DNA of 35,608 bases from Bacteroidetes bacterium 4572_114. GTDB lineage: Bacteria > Bacteroidota > Bacteroidia > Bacteroidales > 4484-276. The DNA is taken from positions 1 to 35,608 of the forward strand of contig NIVA01000007.1 of the NCBI GenBank assembly GCA_002254335.1, written 5' to 3'. Below, one piece after another: positions 1-8,454 of this stretch. Each line of letters opens with the position of its first letter. Position 1 is the first letter of the stretch. A program made the position numbers and the translations under genes. The notes beneath the pieces were generated by a model, which searched no databases, was not told the origin of the DNA, and saw only the letters and a list, made by a program, of their open reading frames with translations.

Positions 1-1
1 C

Positions 2-2101
2 AAACTCACCGTTGGGCAGCCCGGCGATAAATACGAACAGGAAGCCGACCAAGTGGCCGATCAGGTGATGAGCATGACCGGCCCACAGGTACAGCGCCAA
101 TGTACGGCATGTGAGGAAAAAGAAAGTGCTGTTCAAACCAAACCACTATCTGAGAATATCACCCCATGGATACAAAGGCAGGTTGAGGAGGAAGAACTGC
201 AGATGAAATCATTTCTTCAAAGGCAAACTGAAGAAGAGGAAGAAGAAGAAGAAGAAATGCTGCAACCTAAACTCCAACGGCAGGAAGAGGAGGAAGAAGA
301 GTTGCAGGCAAAGAACACAGTCACGGCCGGGAATGGTAAACCTGAAGTTTCGAATAATATAGAGGGTAGGATCGCTCAAAGAAAAGGAAGTGGTAAGCCG
401 TTGAACGGTCAGGTAAGGAGTGAAATGGAGTCAGGCTTTGGTGCGGATTTTAGTAATACGCGCATCCATAATGATGCTGAAGCGGCCCAGATGGCATCGG
501 GGATAAATGCCCAGGCATTTACAACGGGCCATGATGTTTATTTTAATGATGGAAAATACGATCCGAATTCCACTTCCGGAAAAAACCTTCTGGCACATGA
601 ATTAACACATGTTGTTCAGCAAAATGGGAGCAATGCCAAGGTTTCCGGTAAACCATCAGCAGGAGTGCCACTGGGCGGCCATGATTACTTTGAAGACAGA
701 ACAGGGATGGAGAAAAGCAATGTACGAATAGAAGAAAAGGGAGGGGCTGACATCCAACGTTTGGGCGAGGATGCCGAAGCTGATCCGCCTGTACCGGAAC
801 CAGATATTCCGGGGGCTGAGGAAACTGAGGGCGGCGAAGAAACCGGCCCGGCAACACCTTCGTTGAATTTAGTGCCTGGAAATACACTTACCAGGGGCGA
901 TGCCCTTACTGCTACAATTGGGTTTACAGCTACTGCAGGTGAAACGAACCGGATAACAAGGTGGAAATTTACAACTGCTGGGCATGGAGAGGTGCTTAGG
1001 CCAACAAGTGATGCCGATTTCCAAACTCAATGGGCTGGTGTAATGGCAGTTTCAGGTACCCTGGAAGTTGCTTATCGGATTACACCCAGCGGGGGTGAGG
1101 AAGGAGAGGAGCAAACACTCTCTGAAGAGATAACTGTAGATGACAGAACCGGTGATGATTGGGAATCAGAAGTTCAGCAAGATGCTGAAACTGCATATGC
1201 CGGCAGGCCATCACCGCCTGTTGTTTTTAGTGACCTGGGAATCCATAATGAGGATATTACAGAGCCTGCCCTTGACCTGGATACCATAAGCGGGGGGCCA
1301 AATAGGGGATTCCGCTTTGTCGAAAATATTACTGCCGGAACCTATATTTCATCTCCTAAAATTCATCCGGATTTAACAAATACAGCCAGCCCATTCTATA
1401 CTTTTCATCAACATGCAGGTTTACTTTGGTTTGTTGTTGGAGATGTTAAAACCCTGATACCAAATGCCGAGTACAGTAACCTTAGTTTTGCAGGTGGATC
1501 CATTAGTTTTGAAGTGCCCAATTGGGAACAATTTTATAAAAGTCATAATATGATGGAAGTAGTTGTGGAAACCACTGATGGGAGTAAAACTTTTGTGGTT
1601 CCTGAATCAGCATGGGAATTGCAGTCGAATGCTGAGGATTCAGGTGTTAACATTACTGATGAGGCTGTAGTAAGGGCTGGGCTGGAAATAGAAGCAACAG
1701 ATGGCTACTCCATAATAAGTGGGTTAACCGGAAGCTGGAGCGCAAAACAATTATTGCAGGCACCTGCTATCCTGGCCGGAACAAGAAATCATGAATATCA
1801 ACATAATACCCATAGCCACAGGGCAAATTTCCTGAAGATGATGCGGGCCCTTGATCCTGAAAAATTAATTGAAGACCGGGTGTCAGCGCCTGGCCATACC
1901 CTGAACCATGCAGATTTGTTGACCACCTGGCGTACCGAAATATTAAGACCAAATCATGAAATAGTTGATGAAGCGGCATCCGCAGAACAGGAAGCATTTA
2001 TGGAGACAGGCGAGACAATGGCAGGTGTGAACGAGGATACCTCCGGAACAGTTTTAGGTTCGGTATGGAACATTACCGGAGATGCAGAAATGACGAATTA
2101 A
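2..2101 (+). CDS. DUF4157 (HELTH) domain protein, eCIS-associated type, 5'-truncated by the window edge
   Basis: The frame is open to the window start (KLTVGQPGDKYEQEADQVADQVM precedes the listed GTG at 53). Q-R-Q plus poly-Glu linker repeats, HNDAEAAQMASGINAQAFTTGHDVYFNDGKYDP...LLAHELTHVVQQ typical of DUF4157, and a second HExxH (HEYQH) near the C-terminus. Confidence 0.85.
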   Translation, partial: KLTVGQPGDKYEQEADQVADQVMSMTGPQVQRQCTACEEKESAVQTKPLSENITPWIQRQVEEEELQMKSFLQRQTEEEEEEEEEMLQPKLQRQEEEEEELQAKNTVTAGNGKPEVSNNIEGRIAQRKGSGKPLNGQVRSEMESGFGADFSNTRIHNDAEAAQMASGINAQAFTTGHDVYFNDGKYDPNSTSGKNLLAHELTHVVQQNGSNAKVSGKPSAGVPLGGHDYFEDRTGMEKSNVRIEEKGGADIQRLGEDAEADPPVPEPDIPGAEETEGGEETGPATPSLNLVPGNTLTRGDALTATIGFTATAGETNRITRWKFTTAGHGEVLRPTSDADFQTQWAGVMAVSGTLEVAYRITPSGGEEGEEQTLSEEITVDDRTGDDWESEVQQDAETAYAGRPSPPVVFSDLGIHNEDITEPALDLDTISGGPNRGFRFVENITAGTYISSPKIHPDLTNTASPFYTFHQHAGLLWFVVGDVKTLIPNAEYSNLSFAGGSISFEVPNWEQFYKSHNMMEVVVETTDGSKTFVVPESAWELQSNAEDSGVNITDEAVVRAGLEIEATDGYSIISGLTGSWSAKQLLQAPAILAGTRNHEYQHNTHSHRANFLKMMRALDPEKLIEDRVSAPGHTLNHADLLTTWRTEILRPNHEIVDEAASAEQEAFMETGETMAGVNEDTSGTVLGSVWNITGDAEMTN

Positions 2102-2235
2102 AATCTCGCTGAAATTTTTAGTAAGTTTATATAAAAATCTATCTTTACATAAAACTCAGGTTAATATTAAATACAATAATTCCGCTGGATTTTGTACTTT
2201 TGAATGCCGTGTTTTAGTTGAATACATAATTAGAC

Positions 2236-2748
2236 ATGCACATGAACATTAATTTTGGCAATATTAATTTGAAGCAATCCGATAAAGTCCCGGATGAAAT
2301 ACTGGAAATTGCCCGTTCTGATGAGCTTGCTCCTTTGTTGACTGAAAAATGGCAGTATCCCAAACCAATGCCCGACAGTATTGATTTTACAATTTATGAT
2401 GCTGATGAAGTGATCGGCCAGGCATCATTCAAATCCATCAGGTGGTTTAACCGGAAAGCAGAACTGAGTTTATTTATCAAGCCGGGGCATCAGGGCCGAA
2501 AGTTAGGGCAAAAGATTTTGGAAGCGATGATTGGATATGCTTTCGGGAAGCTGAATTTTTACAGGTTGGAGGCCGAGGTAATCGAATATAACGAAAAAGC
2601 CCTGAAGTTAGTTGAAAAACTTGGGTTTACGATGGAAGGAAGGCTGCGGAAAGCTAAATATTCAGGAGGGAAATACTGTGATATTTTGAGGTATGGGATT
2701 TTGAAACACGAGTTTGATGCTTTTTATAAAGATGGGGGGCAGCCATGA
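2236..2748 (+). CDS. GNAT family N-acetyltransferase (RimJ/RimL-like)
   Basis: 170 aa; GHQGRKLGQKILEAMIGYAFGKLNFYRLEAEVIEYNEKALKLVEKLGFTMEGRLRKA is the acetyl-CoA binding core pattern. ATGA overlap with the next gene. Confidence 0.88.
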   Translation: MHMNINFGNINLKQSDKVPDEILEIARSDELAPLLTEKWQYPKPMPDSIDFTIYDADEVIGQASFKSIRWFNRKAELSLFIKPGHQGRKLGQKILEAMIGYAFGKLNFYRLEAEVIEYNEKALKLVEKLGFTMEGRLRKAKYSGGKYCDILRYGILKHEFDAFYKDGGQP

Positions 2749-3485
2749 AGCTACAAATCCTAAGCGATATCCATCTCGAATTTCAGCACTTTGAAATTCC
2801 ACAAACCGATGCCGATGTTATAATCCTCGCCGGTGATACCGGTATTGGCACAAAGGGCCTGGAGTGGGCGGGAACTTATACATCAGCCAAGCCGGTAATA
2901 TATATCAACGGCAATCACGAATACTACCGGTTTGCACATCCTAAACTGGTAAATAAAATGCGGGACATGGCACCGGCACTAAACATTCAGTTTTTGGAAA
3001 AGGAAGAATTTGTAATTGGTGATGTCAGGTTTTTGGGCTGCACTTTGTGGACGGATTTTAACCTATTGGGAAATATTCCATTGTCGCTGCTGGATGCCGG
3101 CTCAGGAATGAATGATTTTAAATTGATAAGGAACAGTGCCAGGGGGTATTCAAAATTCCATCCCAACGATTCGCTGGTCATCCACAGGGAGTCGGTTTAC
3201 TGGCTTGAAAAATGTTTGCAGGAAACATCTCAAAAAACCGTAGTGGTCACACATCACGCACCTTCAATAAAATCTATACCGGAGCAATATCTTGGCAGTA
3301 ACCTCAACCCGGCCTTTGCTTCCGATTTATCCGAACTTATATTAACTTATCAACCCAATTTATGGATACATGGCCATATACACACACCCAGCGATTATTA
3401 TATCGGAAAGACCAGGGTGATTTGCAACCCCCGAGGATATCCCAATGAAAACATTAGTGGGTTTGTACCGGATTTGGTGGTGTAG
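2745..3485 (+). CDS. Metallophosphoesterase
   Basis: DIHLEF, GDTGIG, NGNHEYY, THHAPS and HGHIHTPSDY calcineurin-like motifs; overlaps the GNAT stop by 4 bp. Confidence 0.9.
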   Translation: MKLQILSDIHLEFQHFEIPQTDADVIILAGDTGIGTKGLEWAGTYTSAKPVIYINGNHEYYRFAHPKLVNKMRDMAPALNIQFLEKEEFVIGDVRFLGCTLWTDFNLLGNIPLSLLDAGSGMNDFKLIRNSARGYSKFHPNDSLVIHRESVYWLEKCLQETSQKTVVVTHHAPSIKSIPEQYLGSNLNPAFASDLSELILTYQPNLWIHGHIHTPSDYYIGKTRVICNPRGYPNENISGFVPDLVV

Positions 3486-3663
3486 GTGTAGGGGAGGGTG
3501 GTGTGGTGTGTTTGGATGATAGACAATAACTTTCCTTTATAATGTCCTTGGCGATGCCGGACACCTTGTAGGCAACCATTCTAAATTAATGGCAGATGGT
3601 ATCTATCATCAAACATTTAGTAATGATTATATTTGTAAAACTTTTAACTAATTATAAAAAATC

Positions 3664-3915
3664 ATGTGTAAAATAAACCCCAAAATAGATTTTGCCTTTA
3701 AAAAACTGTTCGGCAGCGAAAACAATAAAGATTTATTTATCTCTTTAATAAACTCGATTCTTGATGTTAAGGCAACAGATGAAAAAGGGTATTGGTCTAA
3801 TGTTGAAATGCAAATAGGTGAAGATTTGAATTTTGACAAATGGTTTATCTATAAAACTATGAATATCAGATTTTCTTCAAAAACGGATTTACGTATCGAG
3901 ATGACTCTTTTCTAA
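3664..3915 (+). pseudogene. Degenerate Rpn / PD-(D/E)XK family transposase-like nuclease with internal deletions
   Basis: MCKINPKIDFAFKKLFGSENNKDLFISLINSIL joins directly to DVKATDEKGYWSNVEMQIGEDLNFDKW, with the intervening region missing. Further out-of-frame coding-like sequence follows to about 4090. Confidence 0.7.
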
Positions 3916-4120
3916 GATTTGTGAATTTTGTGAAAAAAGGTAAAGCAAAGACGGAAGAAGTTATTTCGAATTACAAGGGGAGCTTAACAGAATCGGAAGT
4001 GCTCATTACCATTGAGGAATTGAAGAAAACGAAGTGTTTAGAGTTAGATGAGGATATTATTATGATCACTCAACTTGGGAAAAATATTTTATAAAAGAAA
4101 AGGAAAGCCTGACAATGTGT

Positions 4121-4145
4121 AAAAAGGCATCAAAAACGCCTTTTC
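4121..4145. terminator. Hairpin AAAAGGC-N9-GCCTTTT, possibly bidirectional terminator
   Basis: 7-bp stem with A/T-rich flanks (aaaaaggcatcaaaaacgccttttc), just beyond the partial dnaB 3' copy. Confidence 0.5.
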
Positions 4146-4152
4146 CGATAAT

Positions 4153-4226
4153 AAGGCGGTTTCTCAGGTAGCCCGTCACCCGAAAGTTGTGGTGGTGGTA
4201 TGTCGTCCCCATTTGTGTTTTGGCCA
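4153..4226 (-). repeat. Partial copy of the dnaB 3' end (74 bp, 70/74 identical to 5305-5378)
   Basis: Minus strand encodes QNTNGDDIPPPQLSGDGLPEKPP, the DnaB C-terminus. The four differences are all at third codon positions and synonymous. Confidence 0.92.
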
Positions 4227-4291
4227 GAATTTGGCGTTTCAAAATGACCAACTTTTCATATTGCCGTCGTTGGTAGCCATTAGCGTAAAAC

Positions 4292-4591
4292 ATGAGACAA
4301 TTAAGAATAGTATTGACCTTTTATAAATCATTTATTATAGCAAGTGGGATTATTACATTAACTTGTTTAAGTGCTTTGCACATTAATGGACTTAAGGTTT
4401 TATCAGCTATTTTATTGTTCAAACTGTTTACTTTAGGAATAATTATCCTATATATAAATCTATATAAAAAGAAAGAATTTTATTATTATCAAAACCTTGG
4501 CCTGTCTAAACCCACTTTGTGGATTTACACATTGGCAACAGACTTGATATTGTTTGTTTCACTAATTACTTTGATGCAATGGATAAAATGA
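4292..4591 (+). CDS. Small membrane protein, putative membrane partner of the following ABC ATPase
   Basis: 99 aa with several hydrophobic segments; ATGA overlap with the downstream ATPase start at 4588. Confidence 0.7.
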   Translation: MRQLRIVLTFYKSFIIASGIITLTCLSALHINGLKVLSAILLFKLFTLGIIILYINLYKKKEFYYYQNLGLSKPTLWIYTLATDLILFVSLITLMQWIK

Positions 4592-5280
4592 TTCAAACTT
4601 TGGAGGTTGATAGCGTAATTCTTGAATTTGGAGATAAAAGAGTTTTACAAGATGTTTATTTAAAATGTAAAACTAACAATGTAACAGGACTTCTGGGGTT
4701 GAACGGATCTGGAAAATCCTGTTTAATGAATATAATATATGGAAAATTGAAACCCTTGAATGGAATGGTAAGGATAAATGAGCAAGCCTTTTTAGGACTT
4801 TACAGAAAACCAAGCGATATAATGTACTTACCACAATTTAGCTTTATACCAAAATCCCTGACATTAAAACGTATATTCAAAGATTATGAACTCGATTATT
4901 TTGAGTTTACAGACAGGTTTCCTGAGTTTAAGAAATACTACAAATCAAGAATTGGATTACTGTCGGGCGGAGAAAGAAGAATTGTTGAGATATATCTTAT
5001 CGTATCTTCCAATACAAAGTTTTGTTTATTAGATGAACCATTTTCACATGTTATGCCTTTGCATATTGAAAAAATAAAAAGCTTAATAAATGAAGAAAAA
5101 AGAAATAAGGGTATTGTGCTTACCGACCACATGTACGAACATATCATTGACATATGTGATGAAATATATTTAATTAAAGATGGAAAAACCCATTTAACAA
5201 ATAGTCTTGAAGATATTGAATCGCTAGGATATTTAAGAATATCGGCTACTAACAAAAAATATAGTGCATTTGGCAAATAG
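4588..5280 (+). CDS. ABC transporter ATP-binding protein
   Basis: GLNGSGKS Walker A, LSGGERR signature, FCLLDEP Walker B. Start chosen at ATG 4588 (MIQTLEVDSVILEFG) because of the ATGA overlap, not the longer ORF at 4519. Confidence 0.85.
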   Translation: MIQTLEVDSVILEFGDKRVLQDVYLKCKTNNVTGLLGLNGSGKSCLMNIIYGKLKPLNGMVRINEQAFLGLYRKPSDIMYLPQFSFIPKSLTLKRIFKDYELDYFEFTDRFPEFKKYYKSRIGLLSGGERRIVEIYLIVSSNTKFCLLDEPFSHVMPLHIEKIKSLINEEKRNKGIVLTDHMYEHIIDICDEIYLIKDGKTHLTNSLEDIESLGYLRISATNKKYSAFGK

Positions 5281-5299
5281 TGCTAACACCCAAAAAAAC

Positions 5300-6913
5300 C
5301 TAAAAAGGTGGTTTCTCAGGCAGCCCGTCGCCTGAAAGTTGTGGTGGTGGTATGTCGTCCCCATTTGTGTTTTGGCCATTGTCATCATCATCGTTCATTT
5401 TCGATTGTATGGTGATGCTCCTTTGTCCGTTTTCATCAAAATTCTCGTTTGGCCCCATGCTTTCCGTTACATTGAAATCAAATTCGTCGTCATCGGCAAA
5501 CTGGGCAAATTCAGCAATAAACCTCATCTTGATGTCGGCAAGGGCACCGTTCCTGTGCTTGGCAATAATCAGCTCGGCCTTTCCCTGTGATGGCGTTTGA
5601 TCTTCCATCATCTCAATTTTATAATACTCGGGCCTGTAGATAAACAGCACCATATCAGCATCCTGCTCAATGGCACCGGATTCGCGAAGGTCGGAAAGGA
5701 TCGGCTTTTTTAGCCCGCCCCGGGTCTCCACCGACCGGTTAAGCTGCGAAAGTGCAATAATCGGGACATTCAACTCTTTTGCAAGGCTTTTCAACGACCT
5801 TGAAATATTACTGATCTCTTGTTCGCGGTTGCCCCCTTTGTCGTTGCTCCCCTGCATCAGTTGTATGTAGTCTATCACAATCATCTCAATGCCGTATTGC
5901 TGCTTCATCCGCCTGGCCTTGGCGCGAAGTTCGAAAATAGTTAAGGCGGGGGTGTCGTCGATATACAGCGGGGCATCGATCAACTTACCTATACGATTGT
6001 TAAGTTGTTGCCATTCAAAATCTTTAAGTTCACCTTTTTTGAGCTTATCTGCCGGAAGGCGTGTTTCGCTGGCAATCAAACGCATTACCAACTGCACGGC
6101 TGCCATTTCGAGCGAGAAAATAGCCACCGGCCGTTTAAATTCAACTGCTATGTTCCGGGCCATCGAAAGCACAAATGCTGTTTTTCCCATGCCCGGCCTG
6201 GCCGCCAATATCACCAGGTCCGACTTTTGCCAACCAGCCGTGATGCGGTCGAGCTGTGAAAACCCTGAAGGCACACCACTATATGTCCCCTCCTGGTTTT
6301 TGGCTTTTTCGATGTTTTTAATGGCATCGCGCACCAACGAAGGCATATCTGAATAATCGCGACGGAAGTTGTTTTCGCTTACCGCAAATAGTTTTTGCTC
6401 TGCATTGTCCAGCAGGTCAAAAACATCATTACTGTCCTCGTAAGCCTCTTTTGTTATTTCCGAAGCAATTTCTATCAGCCTGCGCTGAATAAATTTTTGG
6501 ATGATTATCCTGGCGTGAAATTCAATATTGGCGGCAGAACCTATCCGGCGTGTTAGCTGGGCGATGTAATACGCGCCCCCTACAATTTCGAGTTCACCAC
6601 TCGATTTTAGCTCATGGGTTACGGTAAGCAGGTCGATGGGCTGCTGTTTGGCAAATAATTCCTGTATGGCCGAATAGATTTTTTTATGGGCCTCGGTATA
6701 AAATATTTCGGGCTTAAGGATGTCAACAACAGCCGACAGAGCGTTCTGTTCCAGCAACAAAGCCCCTAATACGGCCTCCTCCAGGTCGGTGGCCTGGGGT
6801 GGTATTTTGCCGTATTCAAATAAGGTTTGAGCAACCGCCCTGGCCGGTGCAGGACGCCGTATTGATTGCTTTTTCTTCTCTTGGTCGGTTTGGGGGTTTT
6901 CGTTTTCTGCCAT
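5300..6913 (-). CDS. dnaB: Replicative DNA helicase DnaB
   Basis: PPQATDLEEAVLGALLLE N-terminal domain, ARPGMGKTAF Walker A, IDYIQLM, LSQLNRSVE, SDLRESGAIEQDADMVLFIYR. Confidence 0.97.
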   Translation of the reverse strand: MAENENPQTDQEKKKQSIRRPAPARAVAQTLFEYGKIPPQATDLEEAVLGALLLEQNALSAVVDILKPEIFYTEAHKKIYSAIQELFAKQQPIDLLTVTHELKSSGELEIVGGAYYIAQLTRRIGSAANIEFHARIIIQKFIQRRLIEIASEITKEAYEDSNDVFDLLDNAEQKLFAVSENNFRRDYSDMPSLVRDAIKNIEKAKNQEGTYSGVPSGFSQLDRITAGWQKSDLVILAARPGMGKTAFVLSMARNIAVEFKRPVAIFSLEMAAVQLVMRLIASETRLPADKLKKGELKDFEWQQLNNRIGKLIDAPLYIDDTPALTIFELRAKARRMKQQYGIEMIVIDYIQLMQGSNDKGGNREQEISNISRSLKSLAKELNVPIIALSQLNRSVETRGGLKKPILSDLRESGAIEQDADMVLFIYRPEYYKIEMMEDQTPSQGKAELIIAKHRNGALADIKMRFIAEFAQFADDDEFDFNVTESMGPNENFDENGQRSITIQSKMNDDDDNGQNTNGDDIPPPQLSGDGLPEKPPF

Positions 6914-7070
6914 GCTGCAAAATTACAACAGAACTAAAACATTCCCCCTGTTTTTTTTTGAAATACTTTTTATGCACAACTTAAATTGCCCCTGTCCAAA
7001 GCATTAAAATTTACCAACACACTTTGTTTGAAAAATATTTGCCATCAGGATAAGGCCACCGATCACCCGA

Positions 7071-7100
7071 CAACAAACAACAAACAACAAACAACAAACA
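7071..7100. repeat. 7-bp tandem repeat (CAACAAA)x4.3
   Basis: caacaaacaacaaacaacaaacaacaaaca immediately beyond the mqnE stop. Confidence 0.9.
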
Positions 7101-7101
7101 T

Positions 7102-8223
7102 CTAATACACCCTGACCTCCCGGTACCACGAGTCCCGCCCCACTGGCCGGCAACCTGCATCTTTTATTAGTTTCACCAAACCATCTGTATTGATTATCGG
7201 GTTTTTATCATCAGCCCCGGCAAGCGAATAAATTTGTGTGGAATCGTTGATAGTCCCATCCAAATCATCGACACCAAACGACAGTGACAGTTGCGACATC
7301 TGTTTGCCAATCATTGGCCAGTAAGCTTTTATGTGTGGGAAATTATCCAGATAAATTCGCGATACAGCATAATTCCTCATATCTTCGATGGCATTTACTT
7401 CGCCGAGGTGCGACATTTCATTGTTCGCGCTTTTGAATTTAAGTGGGATGAAAGTATTAAATCCGCCAGTCCTGTCCTGTAGCTGCCGCAGAGTTTCAAG
7501 GTGATGGATACGGTGAGCGTAATTTTCGATGTGCCCGTAAAGTATGGTGGCATTAGAGCCAATTCCCAGGCCATGGGCAACTTCATGAACCTCAAGCCAT
7601 TTTTTACCAAAAGCCTTATCATCGCAGATTTGCTCCCGGATTTCAGTATCAAAAATCTCGGCCCCTCCCCCCGGGATGGAATCCAAACCACTATCCTTCA
7701 ATATTTTCAAACCCTTCTCAATGCTTACCCCAGCCTCTTCAAACATATAATCCAGTTCAATGGCTGAGTAAGCTTTCATGTGCAGGCCGGGCCGCAATTC
7801 CCTTATCTTCTGCAAAAGGGTTGAAAAAAAACCTAAGTCCAGTTTTGGGTGCACACCGCCGGTAATGTGCAGTTCACACATATCCTCCGGTGCGGCATTA
7901 ACTTTTTCAAGCATTTCATCCATGCTAAACTCCCATGTTTCACCACTTTTATGATGTGCATAAGAACAAAACTTACAATTATAGATGCAAATATTGGTAG
8001 GCTCGATATGGAAATTCCTAATGAAAAATGCCTTTTTACCGTGCTTTCTTTCTTTTACAACATTGGCCAGGCTACCCAACAATGCAAGATTAGCCTTTTC
8101 AAACAAATACAAACCCTCTTCGGGCGTGAGCCTTTTTTGATCAATAACCTTTTCTGCTATTTCCCTGAACCCGGGTTGAATATCTGCTCCTTCCAGCAAC
8201 GTTTTGTAACCTTCTTTCGACAT
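7102..8223 (-). CDS. mqnE: Aminofutalosine synthase (radical SAM)
   Basis: CIYNCKFCSY radical SAM CxxxCxxC, HITGGVHP, and DDLDGTINDSTQIYSLAGA, which fits MqnE better than MqnC. Confidence 0.88.
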   Translation of the reverse strand: MSKEGYKTLLEGADIQPGFREIAEKVIDQKRLTPEEGLYLFEKANLALLGSLANVVKERKHGKKAFFIRNFHIEPTNICIYNCKFCSYAHHKSGETWEFSMDEMLEKVNAAPEDMCELHITGGVHPKLDLGFFSTLLQKIRELRPGLHMKAYSAIELDYMFEEAGVSIEKGLKILKDSGLDSIPGGGAEIFDTEIREQICDDKAFGKKWLEVHEVAHGLGIGSNATILYGHIENYAHRIHHLETLRQLQDRTGGFNTFIPLKFKSANNEMSHLGEVNAIEDMRNYAVSRIYLDNFPHIKAYWPMIGKQMSQLSLSFGVDDLDGTINDSTQIYSLAGADDKNPIINTDGLVKLIKDAGCRPVGRDSWYREVRVY

Positions 8224-8295
8224 AATTAAATTTTTGGCAAAATTAAGAAGAATCGGGGATAATTTGGGAATGGAAGAATGGAAGATTGGAATAAT

Positions 8296-8330
8296 GGAGT
8301 GTTGGAGTGTTGGAGTGTTGGAGTGTTGGA
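8296..8330. repeat. 8-bp tandem repeat (GGAGTGTT)x4.4
   Basis: Exact units at 8296, 8304, 8312 and 8320, within a wider GGAA/TGGAA-rich tract 8264-8345. Confidence 0.9.
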
Positions 8331-8454
8331 AATCCGGGAATAGAAATGTTCAATATGCATGTATAATAATTGCCAAAGGAAGAATTGCCCATAGAGCTTC
8401 ATAAAATTAATTGATAATTTTCATAACTTTGCAATATCACAAAAATCAACCGCT

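Noticed and set aside
4066-4293. 75-aa minus-strand ORF
   Set aside because: Overlaps the partial dnaB 3' copy in a different frame from the one that encodes DnaB-like sequence; no independent coding support.
5339-6356. Plus-strand ORFs opposite dnaB (5339, 5352, 5670, 5889, 6005)
   Set aside because: Antisense shadows of a strongly supported dnaB gene with no recognisable domains.
7291-8229. ORFs overlapping mqnE in other frames (7291, 7395, 7501, 7849)
   Set aside because: Shadow frames of a conserved radical SAM gene.
7071-8330. Possible CRISPR array from repeated short units
   Set aside because: Units are 7-8 bp with no spacers; simple tandem repeats. No cas genes in the window.
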